Origin: Spirometra erinaceieuropaei
Taxonomy: Eukaryota > Platyhelminthes > Cestoda > Diphyllobothriidea > Diphyllobothriidae
DNA length: 64,000 bases
NCBI GenBank assembly: GCA_902702965.1
Contig: CACRXP010000018.1
Coordinates: forward strand, 347,253 to 411,252
Reading direction: 5' to 3'
The first letter of the stretch is position 1. Each line of letters starts with the position of its first letter. A model generated the notes under the pieces. It was not told the origin of the DNA, searched no databases, and saw only the letters and a program-made list of their open reading frames with translations. Below are positions 32,691 through 44,200 of the stretch, piece by piece. A program made the translations under genes and the position numbers.

Positions 32691-32696
32691 TATCAA

Positions 32697-33734
32697 ATGT
32701 TGATGACTATTCTCAAAGACCTCTGTAATAAAGATTATTTGTCTAGCAAAGTGTATGAACGATTGAGACCGGTGGGCTCGACAATATCAAGATTGTACGG
32801 CCTTTCTAAAATTCACAAACAAGGGCTGCCTCTACTTCCAATTTTGAATATGAGGAACTCGCCCTATCATACCGTTACAAAGTGGCTAGTGAAAAGGCTA
32901 AAGCCATTACAAAGTTATCTGTGCCCTCGAAGTTTAAAAGACTCATATGAGTTCGTCGAAGCTATCAAAAATATGAACGTTGGCGGACGTAGGATGTTAT
33001 CACTGGATGTATCATCGCTGTTTACCAACGTACCCGTGTCAAAATCGATAAGCTATCTTTGTGATGTCATTCGTGATACGAACTACCCCATAGACATGCC
33101 TGTCAAAACGCTAGAAGAACTACTGACGCTCTGCACACAAAATGTTCAGTTTCTGTGAAATGGTCAACTATACAGGAAGGTAGATTGTGTGGCAATGGGA
33201 TCACCGCTTTGAACGTTTCTTGCAAATGTTTTCATGGGCAAAGTCGAGAAAACACGATTGCAAGACACCAATAATGGCCTCGTCTTCTACGGTCGGTACG
33301 TGGACGATATCTTCTGCCTGGCGGATGGTACCACCGATACCGAGGAGCTTGTCCAAAAGTTCAACAGTGCGCACCCCTCGCTAGAATTCACTGCAGAGAC
33401 CGAGGCAGATAACGAACTTGCCTTTCTCGATGTCCTTCTGCACAGGCAAGAGGATGGGTCTGTCCAGCACAGGGTGTTCCGAAAGAAAACCTGGACGGGA
33501 CAATACGTTAGTTTCCACAGTTTTGTTCCCCTAAGCATCAAACGGAATTTAGTCCAGGGATTGGCGGCTAGAGTGAGACGCATCTGCCACATTGAAGCTA
33601 TTGAAAAAGAACTCCAACAGCTGTGGAGCACACTTCGGGAGAACGGATACCCAGATAGATTTATCCGTCTAGTGACAACAAGAGTTGTTGATCAGGCAAT
33701 GCTTATTGAGGATTATTTGGCGCGCATTAAATAG
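32697..33734 (+). pseudogene. Penelope-like element reverse transcriptase with two in-frame TGA codons
   Basis: One frame runs 32697-33734, interrupted by TGA at 33156-33158 and 33210-33212. Blocks: GLSKIHKQGLPLLPI (PLE N-terminal RT block), LSLDVSSLFTNVPV (motif A with its Asp), VAMGSPL (motif B), FYGRYVDDIFCLADG (YVDD box, about 33296), ELAFLDVLLHRQEDGS and LRENGYPDRFIRLV. Both TGAs arose by substitution, since the frame is otherwise unbroken. The second falls right after GSPL where the family has Gly. No GIY-YIG domain follows. It is a different PLE lineage from the 21.2-kb copy and is not functional as read. Confidence 0.85.
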
Positions 33735-34221
33735 AAGTTTGGTCAGGAATGTGGGATTCGCTCTCACGACTCGGACAGAGGACTCACAGCCGAAACTTCA
33801 GTTTGAAAATTCTAAAGAGAAAACTGTTTTTATAGAACGGTTACGGCGCTATACTTAAAAATCACCTAGAAGGGCTGTCATGGTTATCGTGCCTCCACAT
33901 ACGTAGAAGCTTCTTTCTTTTGCTGGCTCTGAGCGGGAAGTTCAGAATTCCCCCTTAGCTGTCGTTGGACAACACGGAGGTGCAATATCAAGGGCAAATT
34001 TATGATACTAACTTCCCGAAACGGAACCTTATGCCCTTTCGAGTTATGAGAGTAACAAAATTAAACCTCGTCACGGTGGAAGTGCAAATGGGTACCGTAA
34101 CCGAGCAGGACTAACTGAGAACTACAACAGACCTGCTGTTGCCGAATGAGTTAGAGCTTCCGGATATCTGTACCGTAGGATAAAGAGGTCCGGCGGTTTA
34201 AGATGCGAGGTCAGCCGAGTA
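33735..34221. other. no gene seen
   Basis: Sequence after the PLE fragment with no recognised feature. Confidence 0.35.
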
Positions 34222-34420
34222 CAACAGTTCAACCATCGATGACAACGACGTCTACTGTGTGCTCCACAACAAAGTGAGGGTAGCCACGGTGACTTGCGCG
34301 TGAATTATTTATTGGACTTGCACGGCATCTACCGCACTCCCTTCTCCTTACCTGCCTGGACCCGCTGTCAAGAAATAAGGGGCGGGAGAGGTCGCGGAGG
34401 TCCGGAGAGATCCGGAACAA
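34222..34420 (-). mobile_element. LINE 3'-end fragment
   Basis: Reverse complement ends CATCGATGGTTGAACTGTT, the LINE terminus, and includes GGAGAAGGGAGTGCGGTAG and a CAGCGGGTCCAGGCAGG block matching the tail of 8228-14100. Confidence 0.6.
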
Positions 34421-34440
34421 ACAGTTGGTCGGGATTTCAA

Positions 34441-35189
34441 CCAACAACAATACAACAACGGGTCAGAAGGACATGGCTGACTGGAAAACCATGCTCACGA
34501 CCGGTTTATCCAGCGCATTTACCGGCAGTGAACCAGGTACCAGAGAACTGGCAGCGCACACCAGGCTGCAAGGACCATGGCTTGCTGAGTCAAGGCAAAA
34601 GTTTAACATTTAACAACTTTGTGATGTCACAAATGTCAATCCTCCATATTGTCACCGATCAAAAGGGGACGCAATTTTTTATCATTTAATGATATGAATA
34701 AATGGATACACTGCCCTTTTTACGGACATTGTCAAATGATAGTACATTGTTGTATTTTCACCCTAGTGACCACCCTAAATCCTCTTGACCACCTTTACGC
34801 AACAGCCACTGCGCGGTCTTTTTATTTCTTTCTCTGGCACGTACAAATTAACATCGACAGTTATTTTATTTTAGCACAATTGCTTCCCCGAACAATTAAC
34901 TCGAGCATAATGGAGTAAACCAAAGTGTTGTCGACAGATGGAGACCAACAATTGCTTAGCATATCTGCTCGCGGAAATTCCTATATAGGGCCAAAACAAG
35001 GAATTTAGCTGGTGATTTCTTATCAGCGCTACGCGGAGGCAGTGATGGCAATCAAGCATTTTGCACAATGAGTTTTAAAAAAAGGGAAATAAAAACCATG
35101 GGAATATTTAAAAGTGAACAAACCACAAAGTGCGATTACACAGGATGTCTGTGTGGTAACCTTCGTTGCTATTCTTCCCACCCTTTCAG
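34441..35189. other. no gene seen (intron of the candidate gene)
   Basis: No repeat recognised. It ends with the polypyrimidine tract TATTCTTCCCACCCTTTCAG that precedes the exon at 35190. Confidence 0.35.
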
Positions 35190-35228
35190 GCGATAATTTC
35201 CAGGCCGTGCCAATTCCCTACTGTTATG
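35190..35228 (+). CDS. exon, 39 nt
   Basis: Acceptor TTCTTCCCACCCTTTCAG is strong and the donor is GTAAAT. It encodes DNFQAVPIPYCYG in phase 1. The last base G joins GA of the next exon to make Gly. Confidence 0.55.
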
Positions 35229-38200
35229 GTAAATGTCTGCGCTCTGGAAGGTTAGTTTTTAATGTCCTAAGGACTGCCACCCAGAGAGCAAATTATGAAA
35301 TATCGAACAATCGCACAGTCGGTGGGTGTAGGCGTAACAGTTCACTAGGCAGGAGACCCGACATTAAACGTGTTTCTCAGCATTTTGGTAGCCTGTCATG
35401 TCAGGTCAGGTGTTAACATCATTAAAATCACAAGTTCTATGCAACCTCTGCACCTCCTGCTGCGACATTTTCACGGAAACTAGTAGCGCGATAAAATATC
35501 CGAGTGAGTTTATTTCAAAATAATAGAAGCGGAATAACATAACAGACAAAGAGAAGGGAGACCAGAATAGATATATCTGGCTTGTTAACCGTCAACATCA
35601 GGCCATAAAAAATCCTCAGATTTGCGCAACTCCTGAAACTCGATCCCGCGATTTGAGCCGGTGACTCAGTGGGTAGGGGCATTGGATATATAAACAGAGG
35701 TTGACTGATGACGGCTAACAAGCCAGAAATGGCCACTCCAGTCTCCCTTGTCTTTGTCGGTAGGTATATACTACTAACCCCCGCGCGGCTGCCCAAAATC
35801 GTGTCCTGTGAGCGCCCCCCTACCAATACGCGCGTTGTGTCTAAACTTGAGGAAATACCTGTGGATCAGCCTCTCAAACAGTGCGTTACTCGTTCTCTTC
35901 GCAAAGAACTGTCTGTTGCAGTTTCGGTGCAGTAGTCCTTCCGATGGCTGCATTTTTAGGAATAACCTGGCCAATATTGCCGTTTACGAAAAGGATAAAG
36001 TGCCATTCTTCCCCTACATCACACAGAAGCGCCTCCCTCCCCCAGTATCCAGTTTGTTCCACTTCCAGCGACTGCGGTCTACATATTTTGGGCTCTTCTA
36101 CTGTCTTATTAATAGGGTGGTCAACTTTTGCTTGCTAGAGGGAGAACAGGTTGACTTAACCGTCACTGCGCAGATATTCTCACGCCATTTTTGACTTTTG
36201 CCTGACAGTAACTAGATTAAATGCCACTCTTTTGCGCTCCCCCCCCCCGGAATCACAATACCTTACTGCCGTGTGCCTTCCAGACGGAGGGGGGGAAGGA
36301 GGGATGTGTAACTCAATTTGCCGTCATGCAATAGACAGTTTTGAGGCGCCGGGGGCGGTGAGGGTCGGATAAGAGCAAGCTACGGGCTCACAGTACTGAA
36401 GTTTCCACCAACCAGATCAGGTGGAACAATGAATATACATGGCTCAGCCCAGGACCCGGGTTGAGACGGGTGTAACATCTTTGAGGCCACAATGACACGC
36501 AGCTCAAGTAAGCAACTCTGAAAAAGTACATTTTTGAAGCTAAAATGAATACAGCTTTTGTTACTGGGCTGTCTTGCGGAATTTTTTATGCAGACAAAAC
36601 AGGGAGTAGTTCAGGAAAGATCTAAATCTATTTTGCTGATGAAACCATAACCTACCTGTTTAGTGTTTTCAGCATAACATATATTAAGAAGGTATTTAAT
36701 GGTATATCATAGTAACTTTAGGGTATCATTTTGGACTGCAGTAGGTTTTAGCGACTGCTTGCCTATTTCACAGTTCGGAACGAAGTGTTTAGTGGTTGCC
36801 TAACTCATATTGATCCAATTGTGAAAACTCGGCGCCTCGGTGGGATTCGAACCCACGCAGTAAAGGGGAAGGCTTTAGTACAGCCAACGTTCTAACCACT
36901 TGAGCTACGAGGCCCCGTCAGACGACGCGAGTTTTATCACACTTGGGCCAAATTAGTCGCCCAACCTACAGCAACGTCTGGAAGCCATCAAATCTGATAC
37001 AGTAAGCTGACTGCCCAAGCAGGATTTCCTAAATAATTCACCTAGAATCCACCAGATGACTGCTAGGCTGACGTAATTCATTGATATTTTGGCAGATTTT
37101 GAATAATAAACTCGCGTCGTCCGGCGGGGCCTCGTAGCTCAGGTGGCTAGAGCGTTGGCCGTACTAAAGCCTTCCCCCTTACTGCGTGGGTTCGAATCCC
37201 ACTGAGGCGCCGAGTTTTTCACAGTTGGGTCAATATGAATTATTCAGAAAAGGTTGATTAACCTCACGCATGGTGCTGTCAGCTTTCATGACTTTTTGTT
37301 TCAAGCGACTGGTGGACTGAGAAGACGAAACATTCGCAATGCAACTCAAAGGTCTTTGAGTTTCCTTAGTGTCGCACAGACAAAATGCATTTTACTTTCC
37401 GAATTCTTCTCCGCTACGCTAACTCCACAAAAACTTCAAGGTCGGATGTATACAACTTTGGTTAGAATTTATTTCATATTGACCCAACTGTGAAAAAACC
37501 GGCGCCTCAATGGGATTCGAACCCACGCAGTAAGGGGAAGGCTTTAGTACAGCCAACGCTCCAACCACTTGAGCTACGAGGTCCTGCCGCTGTATAAGAT
37601 AAGGTGGGTTCCAGACGTTACAGTAGGTTGGGCGGGGAACTTGACCAAAATGTGATTTAACTCGCGTCGTCCGGCGTGGCCTCGTAGCTCAATTGGTTAG
37701 AGCGTTGGCTGTTTTATAGCCTTCCCCTTACTGCGTGGGTTCTAATCCCACCGAGGCGCCGAGTTGTTCACAGTTGGGTCAATGTTAATTATTCAGAAAT
37801 CTGCCAAATCATCTATAATTTATTTATTTAGATTTGGTCATACGTTCATGACAGCGAGCGTATATAAGGCAGGTCTAGGCGTGCGAGTACGACGATGTGG
37901 TGTGCATGATGTTCCATGGTTCACACTGATCACCTACGCTGACCCGCCGCTATGGAGTCTGGCCCTAGGGCGACATTCAATGTGCTAGCCACTGTTACGA
38001 AAAGGGGTAGACAACCGTTGTATTCATGGGGAAAGGCTGCAGGGTGACTCGACCTAAAATGGGCATTGAGGTTCTTTTCGCCACTCGTGGACTACTGTGA
38101 GGAGTTTGTGCGTGCTTCTTGCTCTCATTACTCACGGATGAAGCCAGAGGTATTCACAAGAGGTATATAGGCGCCTGTATCTACTAGGGCTTGTACTGGT

Positions 38201-41200
38201 TGTTCCCCACATCTGACGGATACTATAAAAGGAGGGATGGGGGGGGGAGGCGGTGTCCCAATATGCAGGTGCAATAGATGGAGAAATACTTTGTTGATTA
38301 TGCCCGAATCGCCTCAGATTGGGACCAGAAGGAATACGAGGCCAGGTCGCAGTTGGTAGCCAGGACCCGTATTACAGGTGGCAGAGGGTTTGTTTAGTGG
38401 GGTTATTTTGTGGGGCTCCATAATCAGATCTGTCCCATTTGGCTTCCGTTTTACGGTTGAGGTTAGGATTAGGGTACCGGTTGAGGGATTCCGATTTTCA
38501 GGTTAGAGTTATGCCTTAGGCTTAGGTTTTCGGGTTACGGTTAGGGTTTGAGCCTACGAATGAGTTTCAGTATTACGGTTAGGCTTCTCAGTTACGGCTA
38601 TGTTTAAGGGCTACGGTTACGTTTACGAGTTCGGCTAGGGTTAGGGTTAGTGATGCCGTTACGGTTAACGTTTAAGGTTGAGGTTAAGGTTAGGGTTGTG
38701 GTTAGGATTAGAGTTAAGTTCGCCGTCCGATTCTCATTCCTGGCTACCAACTGTGATCTAGGCGAATACGATTTGAACATCCGAAGTTTACAGCAAAACC
38801 TGGTACAGCAAAGCATATCACTTAGCCATGCCAACAGCTTAGTCAACTGGGAATGGCCAGACAGTAGTCATTCCCCAGAGATACTGATGAGACAGAAAGG
38901 ATGGTTGCTTACGAAAATACTCTCGCAGGCCACGCTGAAAAGCTCATCAGTGCCCCTAAATTCCACAGAGTTCCCCACTGATAAGAAAACAGGAACGACG
39001 CCAACATCCCTTCCCTGAGTCACATGGAGACCCCGACTACATGACTTATGAAGAAGACCGTTTCTCCATCTTTAGGCCGACAAAGAAACAGGTCACTTTC
39101 TCAGGTTGGAAGTTTAACCTAGATCACGAACGAAAGTCAACACGTGCTGTCTCTTAACTGGAACATTTAGCGAATTTACGGTATGTAAAATCAGCTTAAA
39201 TTCCGCAGTCTGCACTAGTCTTCCCTGAGGCTTTTACTGCTGAGTACATGTGCATTTGTTCGGCAATGACTTCCGACAGAGTTGAAAATGACAATAAATG
39301 CCACAGGTGTAGGGTAAGTCCGTATTAGCTGTCAACATCGGGGTCCTCGAAGGTCGACGAGGAAGACGACTTCAAAATAATCACCTGTAATCGTTATTCT
39401 TTTTGTACCGTTCTGGCACATTGGAAGACTTAAAGTTGCGGCGCAGTTTTTGTCATCGTGATTAAAGATCCTCTATCAGAACTTGGCAACCAAAGGCCGG
39501 TACAAATGCATGAAGTATTACTTAGCTATTTACTATTGCGAGCATTCGACCGAGTAGGTGCGCCTGGTTATTCCAGATTGCAGTGCATAGTAATACTTAG
39601 AACCTGATGAAGCCCGGAACAATGAGCTGAGAAAGGGCAGGAGAGTTATTGAAATTCCCCATGAAAATTTTTACTCGCCTACAGCAATGCAGACCTGTCA
39701 GTTATTTTTGTTATGAAGGCGAACGCACAGTTAACACACAAAGATTCAGGCAAGGAGGAAGAAAACAGAATGAGTCAGAGACTCTTTTAACAGGGCTAGT
39801 CAGGCGTACGCCTTTGATCCGAAAAAAATTATTATACTATTGCCTGTTTAGCCTCCCTTAGACTTGTGAGTTTAAACTGAAGATTATACAGTGCTTGCGC
39901 TAAAAATCACACCAGATTCAGTTTTAAGCATCATTAATCCGAACCCAAGCCTCCAAAGTTGCGCACGTACACGAAGAGTAGGGCCATATAGTGCAAGCGA
40001 CTACGCTGCTAGAAATGGCGCAACACTTTGGAATGGAAAGGCAACGTGGTCTTGCCCAAGAAAATCCAGTGGAAAAGCAGCATGCCCTAGATCTGACAGC
40101 GCTCTCTGCGTGCTCTACACAGTACTACAGAATGTGTCGCCGGTCCTCTCCGGACGTTTTTGCAGTCCGCTGCCTGCCGCTGTTCCCACCGTCTGTTGGT
40201 CGGGGCTACCTTTCATCTCAGTCTTTGAGGCAGCCGTGACCGTGTAATTTGGAAAAGAGGTGCTTTTTTGCGAAGAAGGAGACATGATCGCTGGAGACGA
40301 GCTTTATTCGCCTGACGTGTCGGATTCCTGCTCGAAGCCATCATCAGAGACAATAGCCAATACGGCTCGCTCATGCACAAGGAGCTGCAGTATGTGTAGG
40401 ATGCTGTCGCCACGCTACCACATACGCATGAATATTGACGGCTCCTCCCTTCAGATTGGCAAAGTTGAGATATCCGGGTTGATTATTTGAAGACGAAGCC
40501 AGGCTCTCCGGAAGAGATTTATTTAAGTGCTGACGTTTCAAAGAGCTGGGTCGGCTCTTCATTTTCAAAGCGTAAAATGCACTTAGTTGATCAGAAATTT
40601 AATTTACAGTGGCAGTTGTGTCGGCCGGCCTCATGCTGATCGATTTTTCCCTCCTCTCGCTGCCTCGGCCTCTCGGGAGATGGTTGACGGGCGTTTTGCC
40701 TGTGTGCTTTGTGAGTCACCACTCCGTCGAGGGGAACTGATTGGACTTTAGTCGGGCGGTTGGTCTGGCGGTTCTTCTTCTTCCTCACCGAGTAAACTCA
40801 GCGTCGGGCTATCTCCGTGCGGCCTTCTTAAGTCCGGTGTGGTTGTTTGGTCCTGAGCTCTACCGTCACCAGGGGTCGTTTCACTTGGGGCGTTAACTGT
40901 TTGATGGCCGACATTCGCGTCGTTAATTGCTGCAATTTTAACACGTGCGTTAGATGTTGGTGTGATGAGTGCTCGATCATCTGACCCACCGATCCTGGCG
41001 ATGGGGATAGTGTTCACCTGTGCGCTCCCCGCGTGGCTAATTACTCCACCTAGGCGAAATCTCAGCACCGACTATGGAAGGGGAAGGTTGTTGCACTTGT
41101 TAATGGACTGGGAGCCAGTGAAGCATGGCTCAAGCAGCTCGCGGCTTACGCGATTGTCACACCTAACGAGAATTTTGGTCTCGTCGAATTTGAATGTGTG

Positions 41201-44200
41201 GTCGGATCTCGTCGAATGAGCCGCAACTTGAGTGCTGGCGTCATTTCTTCGCACCGCTGCAGCGTGTTTAGTTATTCGTGTTCGAAGCAGTCTTCCACTT
41301 TTTCCGACGTAGTTGCTTTGTCCGCAACTGAGCCAGATCGACCGTTACACCAGGTGCAGTAATCCTTGATGAATGGGGGAAGCCGTGAATTGTTAAAAAT
41401 ATGTGGTAGCATGGCGACTGCATCCTATAAATACTGCAGCCCCTTGTGGATGAACCGCCCGTATCTTCTATTGTCTCTGATGATGGGTTCGAGCGGGAAT
41501 CCGAAACGTCAGGTGAATAAAGCTGTTGTCCCAGCGATCGTGTCTCCTTCTTCGTTACTGCTTTGTGGGACTTGTCTCTTTGTTTCTATTGGTGGTGTGT
41601 CGTTTGTTTTCGTACAGCAAAGTGTTTGTTCAAATACTCCTCATTGTAAGGCACACTCCCATTCCATTTCCTTTACAGGACAACAACTTAGTATCTTCTT
41701 TTTAGCAAAGACAGCCCTTCAAATTCAAGAGATAGATTGGCCTAAAGTTTGACCTAAAGAGGCCGTTTAGTAGACATGTGCGGAGTCAGTTTTAGTCCTA
41801 AATCAAAATACTACCGACTGTGGTGGAGAAAATTGAAGGGAAACCATACATAGTAAAATTCTGCTTTTACGTTGTTTAAAAGGTCCGTGAAGTGCGCATA
41901 CAAACATACCCATAAGGCTGGAAATTGTGGTAAAAATTCCGTAATTTTGATATTTTGTTTAAATGTACTTACGACTGAGCGCACGCAGATTCAACAGATG
42001 AAAACTAATAGAGTCGCTTGAAACGACTTTTTTATGCCATAATTAGCAAGGGGTCTGGAGGAGGATGCGGAAATTTCATAACGGCAACTTCTGACTAGGT
42101 TCACATGAACCTAGGTTCAGATAAGTGCTTAAACGGCAACGGCCTAGAAACCGTAGTTTACTCAAAGATCGCTTGGTTCTCTCTTTAAATAATTGCATTC
42201 CCTAGGGGAATTCGCTTACTGCCCATATTAATATACCATTTTTTCCAAATTATGCGGCTGATTTTAAAACGCTGACGTGCTACTTACCGTCGATGGTAGT
42301 TGGCAATTGATTGCCGGTAAGCTTTTAACGGACTAACTAACAGACGAGAAGGCTAAAACTTTAGATTTTTGCGACTTCTCGCCAGTTTACTGCTCTACTT
42401 CTTTTATTTAGTGCAAGTAATACTAGAGATGATACTCGGGGTAAAAGTGCAAACTTATATTTTCCATGAATGATATCGACTCTGTGGCACCATACATGCA
42501 TCATCTCCCCCATCGGCGTTTTTCCGCATAACGTGTTAGTTTTGACTCTGCCATTGAACGGTGATGGCACACTTTCTAAAATGCTCACGCGCACACGTTG
42601 AATGGATAGAAGACGGCGTGCTCTTCCATTAGTACGCTGGTGTCAGCAGTTTTGCTAAACTTTTGTTATTCGGGTCCAAAATGAGGGTTCGTGAACAAGA
42701 AACCTCCAAAAAGCCCGGGCTAATGAAATTAAATGTAATTCGAAGGATATCATGAGATGCTGTCTTTCAGAGGAAATGAGTGTGCGTTTTTCGGACTGAC
42801 GGCATGAGTCACGGCGGATATGATGGTGACACTTTCGTTAAAAATTTAATTCACTTAATTAGTTCTGAAATAACAATTTTCTGGTGTTCTTCACCGAACT
42901 GAGGTTTTTTTATCTTCCTTAGCAGAAAATTACTGAAAAAACGGTCGATGTGCTAGTGGTATCACCGCAGCCCTTGACAGACTTTTCTGTGAATTACCTG
43001 TCCTGAAAGCGACCTCAATGACTAGAGGATTATTTTGTCAGTGCTCGGAACGCGATCAGTATTTATCCCTCATTTTTTATAATTTTCGCTCACATTTATC
43101 TGATTTGCTTTGACCGACAAAGTGGCGTATGGGAATGACGCCTTCTCAAACGACAAAAGGTGGTAAAGCATTGAAACCGCAGTTTGTTTCTTGTAGCGAA
43201 ATTCTCATGGAGATGACACACGTTTGTTTGGTTGCCAGTAAAACTTGGCTAAAGGCCTTAGGTTGGTTAGATATGTGAGGAAACGTCTTTTTAGTGACTT
43301 TCCAAGGTCTAATTGGTTGGTGTAGTTCAAAAAGCATTGGCAGCAGGACAGAATGTCGAGAAACGGACAAGCATTGTGGAAGTTCGTTGGCAACTCAAGG
43401 ACTTAAACATCATATTTTTTTCTGTTTTAGGAGACAAATCGCGCCGAAGACAGCAAAATGGTGAGGTCTCATTTATGACTTGAGCCCCTATTAGCACAGT
43501 ATTTCGTGCAGGATTACATTCTTGTATTATAGGTGTTGTTTATGTAAAGTTCAGTGAGATGATTTAACCCATATCCACAAGCGATGCTTTGATTTATTAA
43601 AATAAAGGCAGAGTAAATTGACTGAGAGTAATAAAAGGGCCACGCGTAATGAAATGATACAATCCCCGTGAAGATAAGTGCGAAATAAAGCGTTCTGGAG
43701 AAGATCATGAGGCTTTCGAGGTAAAGTAAAGTTAGGTCGTACATGTTACGCGGGCGGCACAAAGCCAGTCCAGGTAATCACGGTAGAAGGGAGCTCACCG
43801 ATCACACTACGGAACTCCCTCGTACGGCTGTGCCTTGGGGCTCTCCCTCGAGCCCCGACAGCAGACACACAGCGGCGCGTAATATAGGCAGAATGGCATC
43901 ACTGACAAGGACAAGGGAAACTGGAATGATAATTTTTGGCTTATTAACCGTCGCCAGTTAGTCCTTTCCAAACCCGAAGTATGGAACATCTGGGACCCGA
44001 TTCTGCGACTTAATGACTAGAAGCCCAATGCCCCTAACTTCTGAGCCACGGGCTCGTGTCCCTGTCAGTTCAGATCGGGTATATACAGCGGTCGAAGGGC
44101 GCCAGCCGATTGGCTAATGAGCCAGAAATGGGCATTCCAGTCTCCCTTGTTTTTATCGGTAATGCCTTTCTGCCTATATTACGTGCCGCAGTGCGGCTAC

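Noticed and set aside
33156..33212. TGA read through as an amino acid (recoding)
   Set aside because: Nothing suggests stop recoding in the flatworm nuclear code; a decaying transposon copy explains two TGAs.
39245..39313. additional symmetric exon before GTAAGT
   Set aside because: The length is divisible by three but the phase-1 frame contains TGA.
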